From assembly GCA_032358255.1 (NCBI GenBank), contig JAULBX010002667.1:62001-126000 (forward strand): a stretch of DNA of 64,000 nt, in the 5' to 3' direction. Shown one piece after another: positions 63,901 to 64,000 of this stretch; position 1 is the stretch's first letter; each line of letters begins with the position of its first letter. The notes beneath the pieces are model-generated. The model searched no databases, was not told the DNA's origin, and worked only from the letters and a program-made list of their open reading frames with translations. Position numbers and translations under genes: made by a program. The stretch comes from Heterotrichella gracilis (lineage: Eukaryota; Sar; Xanthophyceae; Tribonematales; Xanthonemataceae).

Positions 63901-63960
63901 TGCAGAGTACCAAGGGTTCAGGGGGTGCAGCAAGTCCCGGGGGTTAACCAATTGAAGGGG
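57948..63960 (-). CDS. large cysteine-rich repeat (furin/VSP-like) surface protein, 5' end off window
   Basis: At least twelve exons run right to left: 63899-63778, 63475-63296, 62830-62726, 62372-62198, 62008-61859, 61660-61494, 61109-60730, 60485-60150, 59851-59750, 59263-59061, 58696-58456, 58277-57948. Each encodes one or more units of the form C-x2-C...GC-x2-C-x(1-3)-GY/G, for example KGCTSCPKNFLL, GCTACKPGYL, KGCTSCKGGYF, GCTSCKPGYYK, KGCSKCPEGYV and CKTCPKGYYK. This spacing is that of furin-like, growth-factor-receptor-like and variant-surface-protein-like Cys repeats, which form disulfide-bonded extracellular rods. The last exon ends MMCLGA-stop without a transmembrane helix, so this end is probably secreted or joined elsewhere. 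The gene continues beyond the right edge; signal peptide and total length are unknown. Confidence 0.8.
60575..60630 (-). repeat. copy of a Cys-rich gene exon end and donor in the next intron
   Basis: gtcttggttgcagcactcatcatattgg at 60577-60604 repeats 60710-60738, the exon end and its donor. A nearby block, ggatgccttgctag / ggatgcctttgctag, is duplicated at about 60530 and 60602. Confidence 0.75.
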
Positions 63961-64000
63961 TGGTAATTGCCAAATTGGGTGAAGGTTATGTAACCAATCG

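Overview
The window looks like nuclear DNA of a green alga (Chlorophyta, most likely a core chlorophyte or trebouxiophyte). The evidence is intron-dense genes with GT-AG introns, plastid and mitochondrial targeting peptides, plant/algal-type families, a Ser-Pro-Lys-rich extracellular protein, and many TTTAGGG/CCCTAAA (plant-type telomere) words scattered through introns. No bacterial operon, CRISPR array, rRNA or convincing tRNA is present. Most gene models below were joined by hand from splice sites with checked reading phase. They have no transcript support.

Layout. 1-2859 (-): GHMP-family sugar kinase, running off the left edge. 4482-7530 (+): two-domain rhodanese sulfurtransferase, 7 exons. 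8210-11993 (-): membrane J-domain protein with a mitochondrial-type presequence, 8 exons. 15202-17172 (+) and 18670-21009 (+): tandem secreted YcnI-like (DUF1775) proteins; the first has a mature N-terminal His, the second has lost the likely copper ligands and gained a long SPK-repeat tail. 22046-25237 (-): TBL/PC-esterase-like secreted SGNH protein. 26816-29090 (+): probable thylakoid-lumen protein of unknown function. 30005-31425 (-) and 32667-34076 (+): head-to-head intronless F-box/LRR paralogues, the first frameshifted. 34987-about 41022 (-): CDC48-like AAA+ ATPase with two AAA domains, closest by motif to the plant CDC48B type. 42036-50359 (+): DNA ligase I, 16 exons, with a PCNA box and two plausible start codons. 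51719-53971 (+): degenerate PP2C-like protein. 56738-57152 (-): retroelement remnant with a PD-(D/E)XK motif. 57948 to the right edge (-): large cysteine-rich repeat protein.

The most unusual feature cuts across genes. Almost every intron-containing gene carries, in the intron next to an exon or just past the gene end, decayed copies of that exon's terminal part together with its splice signal. Ages range from barely recognisable to near identical. In DNA ligase I a 108-bp unit spanning an exon end and its donor is tandemly repeated, so the second donor would add 36 residues in frame. The window therefore seems to record repeated local duplication of exon-intron junctions.

The genes do not form one pathway. 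They cover genome maintenance (ligase I), protein quality control (CDC48-like, J-domain, F-box), sulfur and sugar metabolism, and cell-surface or secreted functions (YcnI pair, TBL-like, cysteine-rich protein).
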